A stretch of DNA of 64,000 bases, taken from assembly GCF_900141895.1 (NCBI RefSeq), contig NZ_FQYT01000002.1, positions 124,001 to 188,000 of the forward strand. The letters are read 5' to 3'. This document shows, piece by piece, positions 24,952 to 34,002 of this stretch. The position numbers and the translations under genes were made by a program. Within the stretch, counting starts at the first letter, position 1; each line of letters opens with the position of its first letter. The notes beneath the pieces were generated by a model. The model made no database searches, was not told the origin of the DNA, and saw nothing but the letters and a program-made list of their open reading frames with translations. Origin of the DNA: Parasporobacterium paucivorans DSM 15970 (GTDB lineage Bacteria > Bacillota > Clostridia > Lachnospirales > Lachnospiraceae).

Positions 24952-25836
24952 CTAATTCACATGCTTATGGGTAAACAGATGATCCTGGCAATACTCGCGG
25001 TTTCCTCCGCATTTTGAACAATATCTGAAAACCAGGTCATCCCCGTCATTTTCGGTCCGTCCGCAAACCGCACATTTGTGTCGTGTACGAGCTGCATCCA
25101 TTCTGGTCTTCTTCCTGAAATCATTCCTACGTTTAAATTCCTTAGGCGAAACCCTTTGAAGATTTCTCGACGACAAGAAGAATATTATGAAGTTCAAGAG
25201 GGAAACCAACGCAGCAATGGCTGCCGGAAGCGAGGCCATAATTCCAAACCTGGCGAGATTATAAAACAGGCTTATCTGGACTGTGGAAGGCAGAAAATTG
25301 ATGACAAATCCGGATACAATCGTTGCGGCGAACAAAATAATGTCAAGCAGTGCCAGCCACTTTATTTTAACAGGTATGATAAAGAACAACAAAAGCTGCA
25401 TATCTGGATACAATGCTGCGAAAGCAAGAAACAGGGACATATTGAGATAGTATGTTCCAAGATCGTAATTCACTCCGAAAAGCAGAAAAATTATCACTGC
25501 GGCAATCACATGAAAAATCACCCCTGTGAAATAGTACAGATTGAACCGGAATGCTCCCCATGCCCTTTCGATGCTTGTACCGATAAAATAATACAGATAA
25601 AGAGTAAATATCATAAAAATCATACTTGAGCTGGGAGGATTTACCAGAAATGTCAGGATTCTCCATATCTGTCCGTGCAAAACAGCTTCTGCGTTCAATG
25701 ACAGATACGCATTGTAAACCTGCGGTGCGGTCAGCTGAATCAGCCATCCGATGATATACGCCCCCATAATATAATATGTAAGATTCTTAATGGCATATCT
25801 TCCAAACTTTCTTTCAAGCTTCTCGATAAGTTTCAT
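24952..25836 (-). CDS. Rhomboid-like membrane protein lacking the catalytic serine, with zinc ribbon
   Basis: 294 residues. Residues ~15-220 have about six membrane helices with rhomboid-like landmarks: GQIWRILTFLVNPP (L1 loop equivalent of WRxxT) and GTSIERAWGAFRFNLYYF (cf. ExxWG). At the position where active rhomboids have GxSG, this protein has TYYLNMSLFLAFA, and no catalytic histidine is seen in the sixth helix. The C-terminal ~55 residues are soluble with a zinc ribbon, CAVCGRTEND...YCSKCGGNREYC, plus a histidine/cysteine tail. It is best called a rhomboid-fold pseudoprotease. It is monogenic, with its own terminator. The true function is unknown. Confidence 0.75.
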   Translation of the reverse strand: MKLIEKLERKFGRYAIKNLTYYIMGAYIIGWLIQLTAPQVYNAYLSLNAEAVLHGQIWRILTFLVNPPSSSMIFMIFTLYLYYFIGTSIERAWGAFRFNLYYFTGVIFHVIAAVIIFLLFGVNYDLGTYYLNMSLFLAFAALYPDMQLLLFFIIPVKIKWLALLDIILFAATIVSGFVINFLPSTVQISLFYNLARFGIMASLPAAIAALVSLLNFIIFFLSSRNLQRVSPKEFKRRNDFRKKTRMDAARTRHKCAVCGRTENDGDDLVFRYCSKCGGNREYCQDHLFTHKHVN

Positions 25837-25955
25837 GATAACCGGCCTTTCGTGATTTTATACAGGGATGCCAGAAATATCCGGCACCCCCGGTAACATT
25901 CGTTAATTATAGTTTAAGCTGTCCCTGTTTGTCAAATATGATTTATTCCTACATA

Positions 25956-25976
25956 TTAAATGTTAAATGTTAAATG
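25956..25976 (+). repeat. Three tandem TTAAATG heptamers upstream of the activase promoter
   Basis: TTAAATG occurs three times in perfect tandem at 25956, 25963 and 25970, ending exactly where the -35 box (25977) begins. It may be a regulator site, an AT-rich upstream promoter element, or a slippage-prone repeat that changes promoter context. Confidence 0.85.
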
Positions 25977-26005
25977 TTGTCATTTATAAAAAATTATATT
26001 ATAAT
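25977..26005 (+). promoter_or_regulatory. Promoter of the double-activase gene
   Basis: TTGTCA (25977-25982), 17-bp spacer, TATAAT (26000-26005). Start near 26012, about 27 nt before the TTG start codon; AAGGAGG lies between. Confidence 0.78.
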
Positions 26006-26038
26006 AAATAATTGAATGAGTTTAAGGAGGTTCGCGTT

Positions 26039-29000
26039 TTGAAAGAAAATACAAATAATACAATTTACTATAAACTAGGAGTCGATATAGGCTCCACAAC
26101 TGTTAAAATATCCGTACTTGATAAAGATGATAACATCTTGTTTTCAGACTACAAAAGACACTTTGCCAATATTCAGGAAACACTGCACAATCTCGTCAAG
26201 GATGCAGCTGACCAGCTTGGAGACGGCCGCATTTATCCGGTCATTACGGGTTCGGGCGGACTCACGTTATCGAAATACCTGAAAATACCGTTTGTCCAGG
26301 AAGTCGTGTCCGTCTCCACTTCTCTGGACAGGTATTTTCCACATACTGATGTTGCCATTGAGCTTGGCGGAGAGGATGCCAAAATCATCTACTTCACAAA
26401 CGGAGTCGAACAGAGAATGAACGGAATCTGTGCCGGAGGCACAGGTTCCTTTATTGACCAGATGGCATCCCTTCTTCAGACAGATGCAGCCGGTCTCAAT
26501 GATTACGCGAAAAATTACAAGGCCATTTATCCCATAGCCGCAAGATGCGGCGTGTTTGCAAAATCGGATATCCAGCCATTAATCAACGAAGGAGCGACTA
26601 AAGAAGATTTGTCCGCCTCTATTTTCCAGGCTGTTGTAAATCAGACAATCAGCGGTCTTGCCTGTGGCAAACCGATACGCGGAAATGTGGCTTTTCTTGG
26701 TGGCCCACTCCATTTTTTAAGCGAACTCAAAAATGCTTTTGTCCGTACATTAAAACTCACAGAAGAACAGACGATCGCACCTGAAAACTCACATTTGTTT
26801 GCCGCAATCGGGGCAGCGCTCAGCTACAAGGAGGAATCTTATACTTCCTTTCAGGACTTGACGGACCGTCTTTCTTCCAAGCTCAAAATGGAGTTTGAGG
26901 TCAAAAGAATGGATCCGCTCTTTGCTTCAGATGAGGAATATGAAGAATTTGTAAAACGTCACAGCCTTCATTCTGTGGCTACGCAGGAGCTTGCAACGTA
27001 CATCGGGAAATGTTATTTGGGAATCGATGCTGGTTCAACTACAACTAAGGTTGCCCTGGTTTCTGAAGATGGAAATCTGCTTTACTCCTTTTACAACAAC
27101 AATAACGGCAGCCCTCTTCTCACTACAATAGCCGCCTTAAGAGAAATCCACGAAAAACTTCCTCCGGAAGCAGTGATTGCTTATTCCTGTTCCACAGGAT
27201 ACGGGGAAGCGCTCATAAAATCAGCTTTGATGCTGGACGAGGGCGAGGTCGAGACTGTTGCCCATTATTATGCGGCTTCCTTCTTCGAGCCGGACGTTGA
27301 CTGTATCCTGGACATTGGCGGACAGGATATGAAATACATACGTATCCGCAATGGCGCCATCGAAAACGTGCTTCTGAACGAGGCATGTTCTTCTGGATGC
27401 GGTTCATTTATTGAAGCTTTCGCGAAATCTTTGAACTACAGCGTAAAGGATTTCGCCAAAGAAGCGTTGAAATCAAGGAATCCTATAGATTTAGGCTCCA
27501 GATGTACGGTATTCATGAATTCAAATGTAAAACAGGCCCAAAAGGAAGGAGCCAGCGTTGCGGATATTTCTGCAGGGCTTGCCTATTCTGTCATTAAAAA
27601 TGCCCTTTTCAAAGTAATCAAGATTACGGATCCCCAGGATTTGGGCAACAAAATTGTTGTTCAGGGCGGTACATTCTACAATAATGCTGTCTTGAGAAGC
27701 TTTGAACAGATATCCGGCCGCCAGGTCATCCGGCCAGACATCGCAGGAATCATGGGTGCCTTTGGTGCGGCCCTCATTGCTCGGGAACGATTCGTGGAAG
27801 GTACCGTTTCCACTATGATTCCCTACGATGAGATTGATAACATGAAATACGAAAGTGCTATGGCAAGATGCAAGGGGTGTACAAATAGCTGTCTGCTCAC
27901 AATCAATAAATTTAATGAAAACCGAAAATTCATCATTGGCAACAGATGTGAGATTGGCGTCGGAAAAGCTAAACCAGATATTGAAGTACCGAATCTTTTT
28001 AAATACAAGAACCAACGCCTTTTCGACTATGATCCGCTTCCAGCAGAGTCAGCTCCCAGGGGAGTCATCGGCATTCCAAGAGTATTGAATATGTTTGAAA
28101 ACTACCCATTCTGGGCTGTTTTCTTTAAAAGCCTCGGATTCAGTGTCGTTTTATCACCGGAATCCACCCACAAGCTTTATGAGCTCGGCATGGAATCCAT
28201 CCCCAGCGAATCCGAATGTTATCCCGCCAAACTTGCCCATGGACATGTCCAGTGGCTTATAAACAATGGCATAGAACGAATATTTTATCCATGTATTCCC
28301 TATGAAAGGGATGAAACTCAAGATGCAAACAATCACTATAACTGCCCGATTGTAACCTCTTATCCGGAAAACATCAAAAACAATGTGGAAGAAATATATA
28401 AGCAGAAAGTGAAATTTTATAACCCCTTCATGGCAATGACCAACAAAGAAGTATTAGAGAACCAGCTGGTAAAAGTCATCAAAGAAATCTTCGATATTCC
28501 TGAAAAAGAAATTCGACTGGCGACCCTTGCCGGCTGGAATGAAATGGATGCTGTACACAGGGATATCCAGAAGAAAGGCGAAGAGATCATCGCACAGCTC
28601 AAGGAAACGGGAGGACGCGGAATTGTCCTTGCCGGCCGTCCTTATCATGTTGATCCCGAAATCAACCATGGTATACCCGATCTGGTTGCTTCCTATGGGT
28701 TTGCCGTCTTTACGGAGGATGCTGTTTCTCACCTGCAGGAGGTCGAACGCCCACTGATCGTCATGGATCAGTGGATGTACCACTCCAGACTGTATTCAGC
28801 CGCAAATTATGTTAAGACCGTTGATTTTTTGGATCTGATCCAACTCAACTCTTTTGGATGCGGTCTGGATGCTGTAACCACAGACTGCGTGTCCGATGTA
28901 CTTTCCAGCTCCGAAAAAATATATACGGTCTTGAAAATTGATGAGGTTAATAATCTGGGTGCTGCGAGGATACGTATACGTTCCCTTATTGCTGCATTAA

Positions 29001-30310
29001 AAGTTCGTAACATGAAGGGAATGGACAGGGTAATACACCCCTCTTCTATTCAAAAGCCCGAGTTTACCGAAGAGATGAGAAAAGATTATACAATCCTCTG
29101 CCCACAGATGTCACCTATACATTTCGACCTTTTAGAACCAGCTTTCAATTCCTGCGGGCTGAAGCTTGAGGTACTGGAAAACGATAACAGGGAAGCAACC
29201 GACATGGGCTTGAAGTATGTAAACAACGACGCATGCTACCCTTCTCTGATTGTTGTTGGTCAGGTTATGGAGGCACTTCTGTCCGGAAAATACGACCTTA
29301 ACAAAGTTGCTGTCATCATGTCACAGACAGGCGGAGGATGCAGGGCTTCCAACTATATCGGCTTCATAAGAAGAGCTTTACGAAAGGCTGGAATGGAGCA
29401 CATACCGGTCATTTCCCTGAGTGCCGGTGGTTACGAGAAGAATTCCGGTTTCAAGATTACCCCGAAGCTCTTAATAAAAGCAATCCACTCGGTATTATAT
29501 GGCGACGTATTCATGAAGGTTCTTTACCGGATGAGACCTTACGAAAAAGTCCCCGGATCAGCCGATGCACTCCACGAAAAATGGAAGAAGGTATGTATTA
29601 ATTCCCTCACGAAGAATCGCCTGACAGGACGGGAATTCGGCAGAATCGTAAAGGATATCATTCAGGACTTTGACAACCTGCCTATCACGGATGAGGTCAA
29701 ACCTCGCGTAGGTATCGTCGGAGAAATCCTGGTTAAGTTCCTCCCCCTGGCAAATAACTACCTTGTAGAACTTCTGGAAGCTGAGGGTGCCGAAGCCGTG
29801 ATGCCGGATTTAATAGATTTCCTGCAGTATTCTTTATTCAACAGCAATTTCAAGTCGGAGAATCTGGGTATGAAAAAATCCTCTGCCATCAAAGCAAATC
29901 TGGGAATTGCCCTAATTGAACATATGCGAAAAAGCGCAAACAAGGCCTTCTCAGCCAGCAAGCATTTCACACCATCTACTCACATCAGCAAGCTCGCCCA
30001 GATGGCCAGCAAATATGTATCCACTGGAAATCAGACCGGTGAAGGTTGGTTCTTAACAGGAGAGATGCTGGAACTTATTCACAGCGGTGTGCCAAATATC
30101 GTTTGTGCCCAACCGTTTGCCTGCCTTCCTAATCACATCGTTGGAAAAGGTGTCATCAAAGAATTGCGGTATGTATATCCGGAATCCAATATCGTGGCAG
30201 TAGATTATGATCCAGGTGCCAGTGAGGTCAACCAGTTAAACAGGATCAAGCTGATGCTGGCAACAGCAAACAAAAACCTGATGTCACACAAACAGATAAA
30301 AAACAAATAA
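26039..30310 (+). CDS. Giant double acyl-CoA dehydratase activase (BadF/BadG family, DUF2229)
   Basis: 1423 residues from a TTG at 26039, 8 nt after AAGGAGG; an earlier in-frame TTG at 26012 lies at the transcription start. It contains two tandem ASKHA-type activase domains: residues ~10-270 (GVDIGSTTVKISVLD, GICAGGTGSFIDQM, AARCGVFAKSDIQ) and ~325-590 (GIDAGSTTTKVALV, ACSSGCGSFIEAF, SRCTVFMNSNVK). Each has the cysteines that in HgdC hold a [4Fe-4S] cluster between subunits. Then a CKGCTNSC motif, a DUF2229 region (ESECYPAKLAHGHVQ) and a C-terminal region resembling the dehydratase/reductase partner (QTGGGCRASNYIGFIRRAL). The family is common in anaerobes; its substrate is unknown. It is a single-gene unit. 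Confidence 0.88.
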   Translation: MKENTNNTIYYKLGVDIGSTTVKISVLDKDDNILFSDYKRHFANIQETLHNLVKDAADQLGDGRIYPVITGSGGLTLSKYLKIPFVQEVVSVSTSLDRYFPHTDVAIELGGEDAKIIYFTNGVEQRMNGICAGGTGSFIDQMASLLQTDAAGLNDYAKNYKAIYPIAARCGVFAKSDIQPLINEGATKEDLSASIFQAVVNQTISGLACGKPIRGNVAFLGGPLHFLSELKNAFVRTLKLTEEQTIAPENSHLFAAIGAALSYKEESYTSFQDLTDRLSSKLKMEFEVKRMDPLFASDEEYEEFVKRHSLHSVATQELATYIGKCYLGIDAGSTTTKVALVSEDGNLLYSFYNNNNGSPLLTTIAALREIHEKLPPEAVIAYSCSTGYGEALIKSALMLDEGEVETVAHYYAASFFEPDVDCILDIGGQDMKYIRIRNGAIENVLLNEACSSGCGSFIEAFAKSLNYSVKDFAKEALKSRNPIDLGSRCTVFMNSNVKQAQKEGASVADISAGLAYSVIKNALFKVIKITDPQDLGNKIVVQGGTFYNNAVLRSFEQISGRQVIRPDIAGIMGAFGAALIARERFVEGTVSTMIPYDEIDNMKYESAMARCKGCTNSCLLTINKFNENRKFIIGNRCEIGVGKAKPDIEVPNLFKYKNQRLFDYDPLPAESAPRGVIGIPRVLNMFENYPFWAVFFKSLGFSVVLSPESTHKLYELGMESIPSESECYPAKLAHGHVQWLINNGIERIFYPCIPYERDETQDANNHYNCPIVTSYPENIKNNVEEIYKQKVKFYNPFMAMTNKEVLENQLVKVIKEIFDIPEKEIRLATLAGWNEMDAVHRDIQKKGEEIIAQLKETGGRGIVLAGRPYHVDPEINHGIPDLVASYGFAVFTEDAVSHLQEVERPLIVMDQWMYHSRLYSAANYVKTVDFLDLIQLNSFGCGLDAVTTDCVSDVLSSSEKIYTVLKIDEVNNLGAARIRIRSLIAALKVRNMKGMDRVIHPSSIQKPEFTEEMRKDYTILCPQMSPIHFDLLEPAFNSCGLKLEVLENDNREATDMGLKYVNNDACYPSLIVVGQVMEALLSGKYDLNKVAVIMSQTGGGCRASNYIGFIRRALRKAGMEHIPVISLSAGGYEKNSGFKITPKLLIKAIHSVLYGDVFMKVLYRMRPYEKVPGSADALHEKWKKVCINSLTKNRLTGREFGRIVKDIIQDFDNLPITDEVKPRVGIVGEILVKFLPLANNYLVELLEAEGAEAVMPDLIDFLQYSLFNSNFKSENLGMKKSSAIKANLGIALIEHMRKSANKAFSASKHFTPSTHISKLAQMASKYVSTGNQTGEGWFLTGEMLELIHSGVPNIVCAQPFACLPNHIVGKGVIKELRYVYPESNIVAVDYDPGASEVNQLNRIKLMLATANKNLMSHKQIKNK

Positions 30311-30349
30311 AAAATGCTTCAGGGAGTTCTACTCCCTGAAGCATTTTTT
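30309..30349. terminator. Bidirectional terminator shared by the activase and ung
   Basis: AAAATGCTTCAGGGAGT (30311-30327) and ACTCCCTGAAGCATTTT (30331-30347) form a 17-bp perfect stem with a 3-nt loop, flanked by A and T runs. It directly follows the activase stop and overlaps the ung stop on the other strand. Confidence 0.95.
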
Positions 30350-31025
30350 ATCTGGCATCTTCGATCTGCCAGTCAATAGGCTCCAGACCATTCATCTCTA
30401 AAAACCGGTTTGTGCTGCTGAAATGCCTGCACCCAAAAAATCCTCTATACGCCGACAAAGGGCTTGGATGAGGTGCTTTCAGCACCATATGCTTCTTATT
30501 GTTGAGGATCATCCCTTTATTCTGAGCAGGTCTTCCCCACAGCAGGAATGCAATGGGCCTGTCCTGCTCATTAAGAATCCGGATGACCGCATCTGTGAAC
30601 TGTTCCCACCCTATTTCTTTATGGGAATTGGCCTGGTGGGCACGTACGGTTAGAACCGTATTTAGCAGCAATACCCCCTGTTCTGCCCATTTATCCAGGT
30701 GCCCGTTATCAGGTATAAAGCAGCCCAGATCATCATGAAGTTCTTTATAAATGTTTGCCAGGGAAGGTGGTATTTCCACATCCGGTTTTACAGAAAAACA
30801 AAGTCCGTGTGCCTGCCCTTCGTTATGGTAGGGATCCTGTCCCAGAATCACTACCTTGACTTTATGCAGAGGAGTAAGATTAAAGGCATTGAAAATATCT
30901 TCCGCATCCGGGTATACAATATGATCCGAATATTCTTTCAATACTCGGTCATATAATTCCTTATAATAGGGCTTGGAAAATTCCAATCTCAAGGCACACA
31001 GCCAATCATTATTTATTGCGGACAT
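30348..31025 (-). CDS. ung: Uracil-DNA glycosylase (family 1)
   Basis: 225 residues, full length. It removes uracil from DNA to start base excision repair. Motifs: [21 protein letters not shown] (catalytic aspartate in GQDPYH), LLLNTVLTV and [15 protein letters not shown] (histidine of the HPSPLS loop). Its start overlaps the end of hisF by 13 bp, so it is translated from the hisH-hisF transcript. Its stop lies within the terminator stem, ending the operon. Confidence 0.97.
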   Translation of the reverse strand: MSAINNDWLCALRLEFSKPYYKELYDRVLKEYSDHIVYPDAEDIFNAFNLTPLHKVKVVILGQDPYHNEGQAHGLCFSVKPDVEIPPSLANIYKELHDDLGCFIPDNGHLDKWAEQGVLLLNTVLTVRAHQANSHKEIGWEQFTDAVIRILNEQDRPIAFLLWGRPAQNKGMILNNKKHMVLKAPHPSPLSAYRGFFGCRHFSSTNRFLEMNGLEPIDWQIEDAR

Positions 31026-31783
31026 TCTCTAACTGGCACCCCATTTTCTTTCAGATACTTTTTCAAGTCTTTGATTTCCATTTCTTTATAATGAAACAGA
31101 GAGGCAGCAAGCGCAGCATCCGCCTTTCCGTCCGTCAGGACATCCCGGAAATGGTCCATTGTTCCAGCACCTCCTGAGGCAATGACAGGTATGCTCACAC
31201 CTTCGGAAATCACCCGGGTAAGCTCCAGGTCATATCCATTCTTGGTACCGTCACAATCCATACTGGTCAGAAGTATTTCCCCAGCTCCCAGACGGTCTGC
31301 AGCGATGGCCCATTCCACAGCGTCAATGCCTGTATTCACCCTTCCGCCATTTTTATAAATTTCCCAGCCTGTTCCATCTGCTTTTCGTTTGGCATCGATT
31401 GCAACGACCACGCACTGGCTCCCAAATTTATCCGCTGCTTCTCTTATCAGGGAAGGTCTGTTAATGGCCGCCGAATTCACGGCAACCTTATCTGCTCCTG
31501 CTCTAAGGATTTCCCGGAAATCCTCAACAGTTCTTATCCCGCCGCCGACGGTAAAGGGAATGAATACATTTTTAGCCACCTTCGTAACCATCTCCGTGAC
31601 AGTCTTGCGGGCATCGCTAGATGCAGTGATATCAAGGAAAACCAGTTCATCCGCTCCTGCCTTGTCGTAGGCAATGGCAGCTTCCACCGGATCTCCCGCA
31701 TCCCTCAGATCAACAAAATTTATTCCCTTGACCACCCTGTTGTCCTTTACATCCAGGCATGGAATAATTCTTTTTGTAAACAT
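31013..31783 (-). CDS. hisF: Imidazole glycerol phosphate synthase subunit HisF
   Basis: 256 residues. HisF is the cyclase (lyase) half that makes imidazole-glycerol phosphate and AICAR from PRFAR using ammonia from HisH. Catalytic aspartates are in [18 protein letters not shown] and [12 protein letters not shown], and phosphate loops are at [11 protein letters not shown] and [11 protein letters not shown]. Full length. hisH ends on the base where hisF begins, so the two partners are coupled. Confidence 0.97.
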   Translation of the reverse strand: MFTKRIIPCLDVKDNRVVKGINFVDLRDAGDPVEAAIAYDKAGADELVFLDITASSDARKTVTEMVTKVAKNVFIPFTVGGGIRTVEDFREILRAGADKVAVNSAAINRPSLIREAADKFGSQCVVVAIDAKRKADGTGWEIYKNGGRVNTGIDAVEWAIAADRLGAGEILLTSMDCDGTKNGYDLELTRVISEGVSIPVIASGGAGTMDHFRDVLTDGKADAALAASLFHYKEMEIKDLKKYLKENGVPVRECPQ

Positions 31784-32406
31784 TATTTTTCCTCCCTGCC
31801 CAGCTTAACGAAATTCCTCAGAATCTGAATGCCAGTATTTCCGCTTTTTTCCGGATGAAACTGACACCCGAAAATATTATCCTTTTCCACGGAAGAATGT
31901 ATGCACACGCCATAATCCGTCGTTGCAGTGATGATTTCTTCCTCCTCCGCTTTCAAGTAATATGAATGCACGAAATACACGTACGGATTTGCCTCCATGC
32001 CCTCGAACAGTCTTCCATTTTTGCGAAAGTCCAGGGAATTCCATCCAATATGCGGTATTTTCAAACCTTCTGCCGGAGGTATTTTAAGAATTTTTCCTTT
32101 TAATACTCCCAGTCCCATTACGCCCTCCGATTCTTCACTGGATTCGAAAAGCAGCTGGAGTCCCAGACAAATCCCCAAAAAAGGAGTCTTTTTTTCAACA
32201 ACTTCATGTATTGTGCCTGCGAGGCCGTTCTTCTTTAATTTTTGCATGGCATCTCCAAAAGATCCAACTCCCGGAAGCACTACCTTATCAGCCGACAGGA
32301 TCAGGTCCCTATCCATGGTGGGAACAACCTTTTCTCCCCCGATGTACTCAAAGGCCTTTTCCACGTTATACATATTCCCGGCATCGTAGTCAATTATTGC
32401 TATCAT
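31783..32406 (-). CDS. hisH: Imidazole glycerol phosphate synthase subunit HisH
   Basis: 207 residues. Glutamine amidotransferase that supplies ammonia to HisF. The nucleophile cysteine is in [16 protein letters not shown], histidine and glutamate in CQFHPEKSG, the oxyanion region at [12 protein letters not shown]. Its ATG overlaps the stop of the upstream oxidoreductase by four bases (ATGA), and its stop overlaps the hisF start. No other his gene is in the window. Confidence 0.97.
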   Translation of the reverse strand: MIAIIDYDAGNMYNVEKAFEYIGGEKVVPTMDRDLILSADKVVLPGVGSFGDAMQKLKKNGLAGTIHEVVEKKTPFLGICLGLQLLFESSEESEGVMGLGVLKGKILKIPPAEGLKIPHIGWNSLDFRKNGRLFEGMEANPYVYFVHSYYLKAEEEEIITATTDYGVCIHSSVEKDNIFGCQFHPEKSGNTGIQILRNFVKLGREEK

Positions 32407-33701
32407 TTCATTGATCCTTCCTCAAGCTTTTTTGTTACCTCTATCATTTTGGATGTGTCACCGATCAAAATAGAACCCACAAGCCTGCCATCCACATAGT
32501 AGAATTTTTCATAGTTGCTGCTGTCCGTTTTTCCTTCACTTGTGTAGACCAGATCCGGATTTTTTCCATTATCTCCTACTGAAAAGAGGGAAGTTGACAA
32601 TCCATTGAAGGTCAGGGCTGCCATTGCGTTTTCATATACCTGACTGTCTCCGGCTGCGTTGGAACCAGCTATACGGCCCATTTCCATAGCCTCTGGCCAG
32701 ATTGCATAGTTTACACCTTTGTATTCCGCGCAGTCACCGCAGGCATAGACATCCTTTATGTTCGTCTCCATTTTTTCATTGACAATGACCGCACGCCCAA
32801 TAGCTATCCCGGCCGCCTGGGCAACTTCCGTGTTTGGTCTCACTCCGCTGGAAACTATAACCAGATCTGCCGGATAAAACTCACCTGACTTCAGCTTCAC
32901 GCCAGTCACCTTGTCTTCTCCGGTAATCTCTTCAATCTGGGCATTCAGCCTGAAATCGATTCCCTGCTTTGTAATTATATCCCCCAGGAATTTCCCGCCT
33001 TCGTCATCCAGCTGCCGTACCATGAGTTTATCCGCTACTTCCAGGATGGTGACATGTGTCTTCTTGCTCATTTCCCAGGCCGCCTCCAGGCCGAGGACGC
33101 CCCCTCCAATCACGACTGTATTTTTAATTGAAGGCATGAGTTTTCCTATTTTATCCACATCCGCAATATTCCGGATGGCAATAACCTGGGGCTTGTCTTT
33201 GCCATTTATTGGCGGTATGAAGCAGTAAGAACCTAATGCATAGATGCATTTGTCATATCCCTGTTTTCTGCCATCAGCAAAGTAAACCATCTTCTCTTCA
33301 GATACGAGTTTTTCGATTTTCGTGCCTAACACATTCTGAATCTTGTGGGAATCGTACCACTCCCTATCATACATGGCGATATCATCTGCACTTTTAAGGG
33401 TACTTAAAGCTTTCGTCAGCATCGGACGGTTATAACTCAGGCTTTCTTCATCGGTCACCATGATTATTTTGCAGCTTTTATTCCTTTCACGGATCGCTTT
33501 TGCAGCCTCGATGCCTGCGACGCCGTTCCCAAGGATGAGGAATGTTTCCGCTGTATCCTTATGAAAAGCTGCTGTTTCTTCTTCATAAGGAACAAATTTA
33601 TCTTTCCCCGCTTTACATACGGGACATATTTCAAGAGACGCATCAAATATAGCTCCGCACACCACACATTTTACAAGTTTTGTTCTGGTCTGATTATACA
33701 T
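32403..33701 (-). CDS. Rubredoxin-domain FAD-dependent NAD(P)H oxidoreductase
   Basis: 432 residues. Residues ~8-40 form a rubredoxin-like iron site, KCVVCGAIFDASLEICPVC followed by KAGKDKF, shorter than normal rubredoxin between the cysteine pairs. Residues ~50-345 are a two-Rossmann FAD/NAD(P)H reductase: LGNGVAGIEAAKAIRE (FAD), VVIGGGVLGLEAAWEM (NADH) and YACGDCAEYKG. The C-terminal part is the small reductase domain. The arrangement matches NADH:rubredoxin or nitrite-reductase-type oxidoreductases of anaerobes that pass electrons to oxygen- or peroxide-scavenging enzymes. It heads the hisH-hisF-ung operon, an unusual grouping. Confidence 0.85.
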   Translation of the reverse strand: MYNQTRTKLVKCVVCGAIFDASLEICPVCKAGKDKFVPYEEETAAFHKDTAETFLILGNGVAGIEAAKAIRERNKSCKIIMVTDEESLSYNRPMLTKALSTLKSADDIAMYDREWYDSHKIQNVLGTKIEKLVSEEKMVYFADGRKQGYDKCIYALGSYCFIPPINGKDKPQVIAIRNIADVDKIGKLMPSIKNTVVIGGGVLGLEAAWEMSKKTHVTILEVADKLMVRQLDDEGGKFLGDIITKQGIDFRLNAQIEEITGEDKVTGVKLKSGEFYPADLVIVSSGVRPNTEVAQAAGIAIGRAVIVNEKMETNIKDVYACGDCAEYKGVNYAIWPEAMEMGRIAGSNAAGDSQVYENAMAALTFNGLSTSLFSVGDNGKNPDLVYTSEGKTDSSNYEKFYYVDGRLVGSILIGDTSKMIEVTKKLEEGSMK

Positions 33702-33731
33702 ACTTATTACCTCCCTTTAGTTTATAACTAT

Positions 33732-33760
33732 ATCCTATCATAAAGTATTTCTTATCTCAA
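33732..33760 (-). promoter_or_regulatory. Probable promoter of the oxidoreductase-hisHF-ung operon
   Basis: Minus strand TTGAGA (33760-33755), 17-bp spacer, TAGGAT (33737-33732). The -10 is imperfect; a TATAGT further downstream lacks a -35. Leader about 25 nt with AAGGGAGG before the AUG. Confidence 0.45.
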
Positions 33761-33782
33761 TGTTTTTAACCTGTATGAGAAC

Positions 33783-33840
33783 AAAAAAAACAGCCCCCGT
33801 TCCTTAAACAAGGAACAAAGACCGTCTTTTGGGTTGGGCT
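33783..33840 (-). terminator. Branched terminator downstream of tRNA-Glu
   Basis: On the minus strand an outer AGCCC/GGGCT stem (33840-33836 with 33796-33792) can enclose a 7-bp hairpin GTTCCTT-GTTT-AAGGAAC (33816-33799) and a tight AAAGAC/GTCTTT hairpin (33829-33817), followed by eight T (33790-33783). Unusually elaborate for a tRNA terminator. Confidence 0.75.
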
Positions 33841-33858
33841 ATTCAATTAAATAGTCAG

Positions 33859-33930
33859 TAGCTCGTAGGGGAATCGAACCCCTGTTTCCGCCGTGAGAGG
33901 GCGGCGTCTTAACCCCTTGACCAACGAGCC
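33859..33930 (-). tRNA. tRNA-Glu (anticodon CTC)
   Basis: Minus strand, 72 nt. Acceptor stem GGCTCGT/ACGAGCT with discriminator A, anticodon stem CCGCC/GGCGG with loop CTCTCAC (anticodon CTC at 33895-33897 on the plus numbering), T stem AGGGG/CCCCT with TTCGATT loop. The CCA end is not encoded. It has its own promoter and terminator and stands alone between polC and the oxidoreductase operon. CTC reads the minor GAG codon, so a second tRNA-Glu(TTC) must exist elsewhere. Confidence 0.97.
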
Positions 33931-33957
33931 ATACGCGCTTTCCTGAAGCACTGTATA

Positions 33958-33986
33958 AGTATACTCGGTAATTTGCTTTTTGGCAA
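33958..33986 (-). promoter_or_regulatory. Promoter of tRNA-Glu
   Basis: Minus strand TTGCCA (33986-33981), 17-bp spacer, TATACT (33963-33958). Start near 33951, about 20 nt before the mature 5' end. It lies in the 72 bp between the polC stop and the tRNA. Confidence 0.78.
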
Positions 33987-34002
33987 GCGCTTTTTATAAC
34001 TT

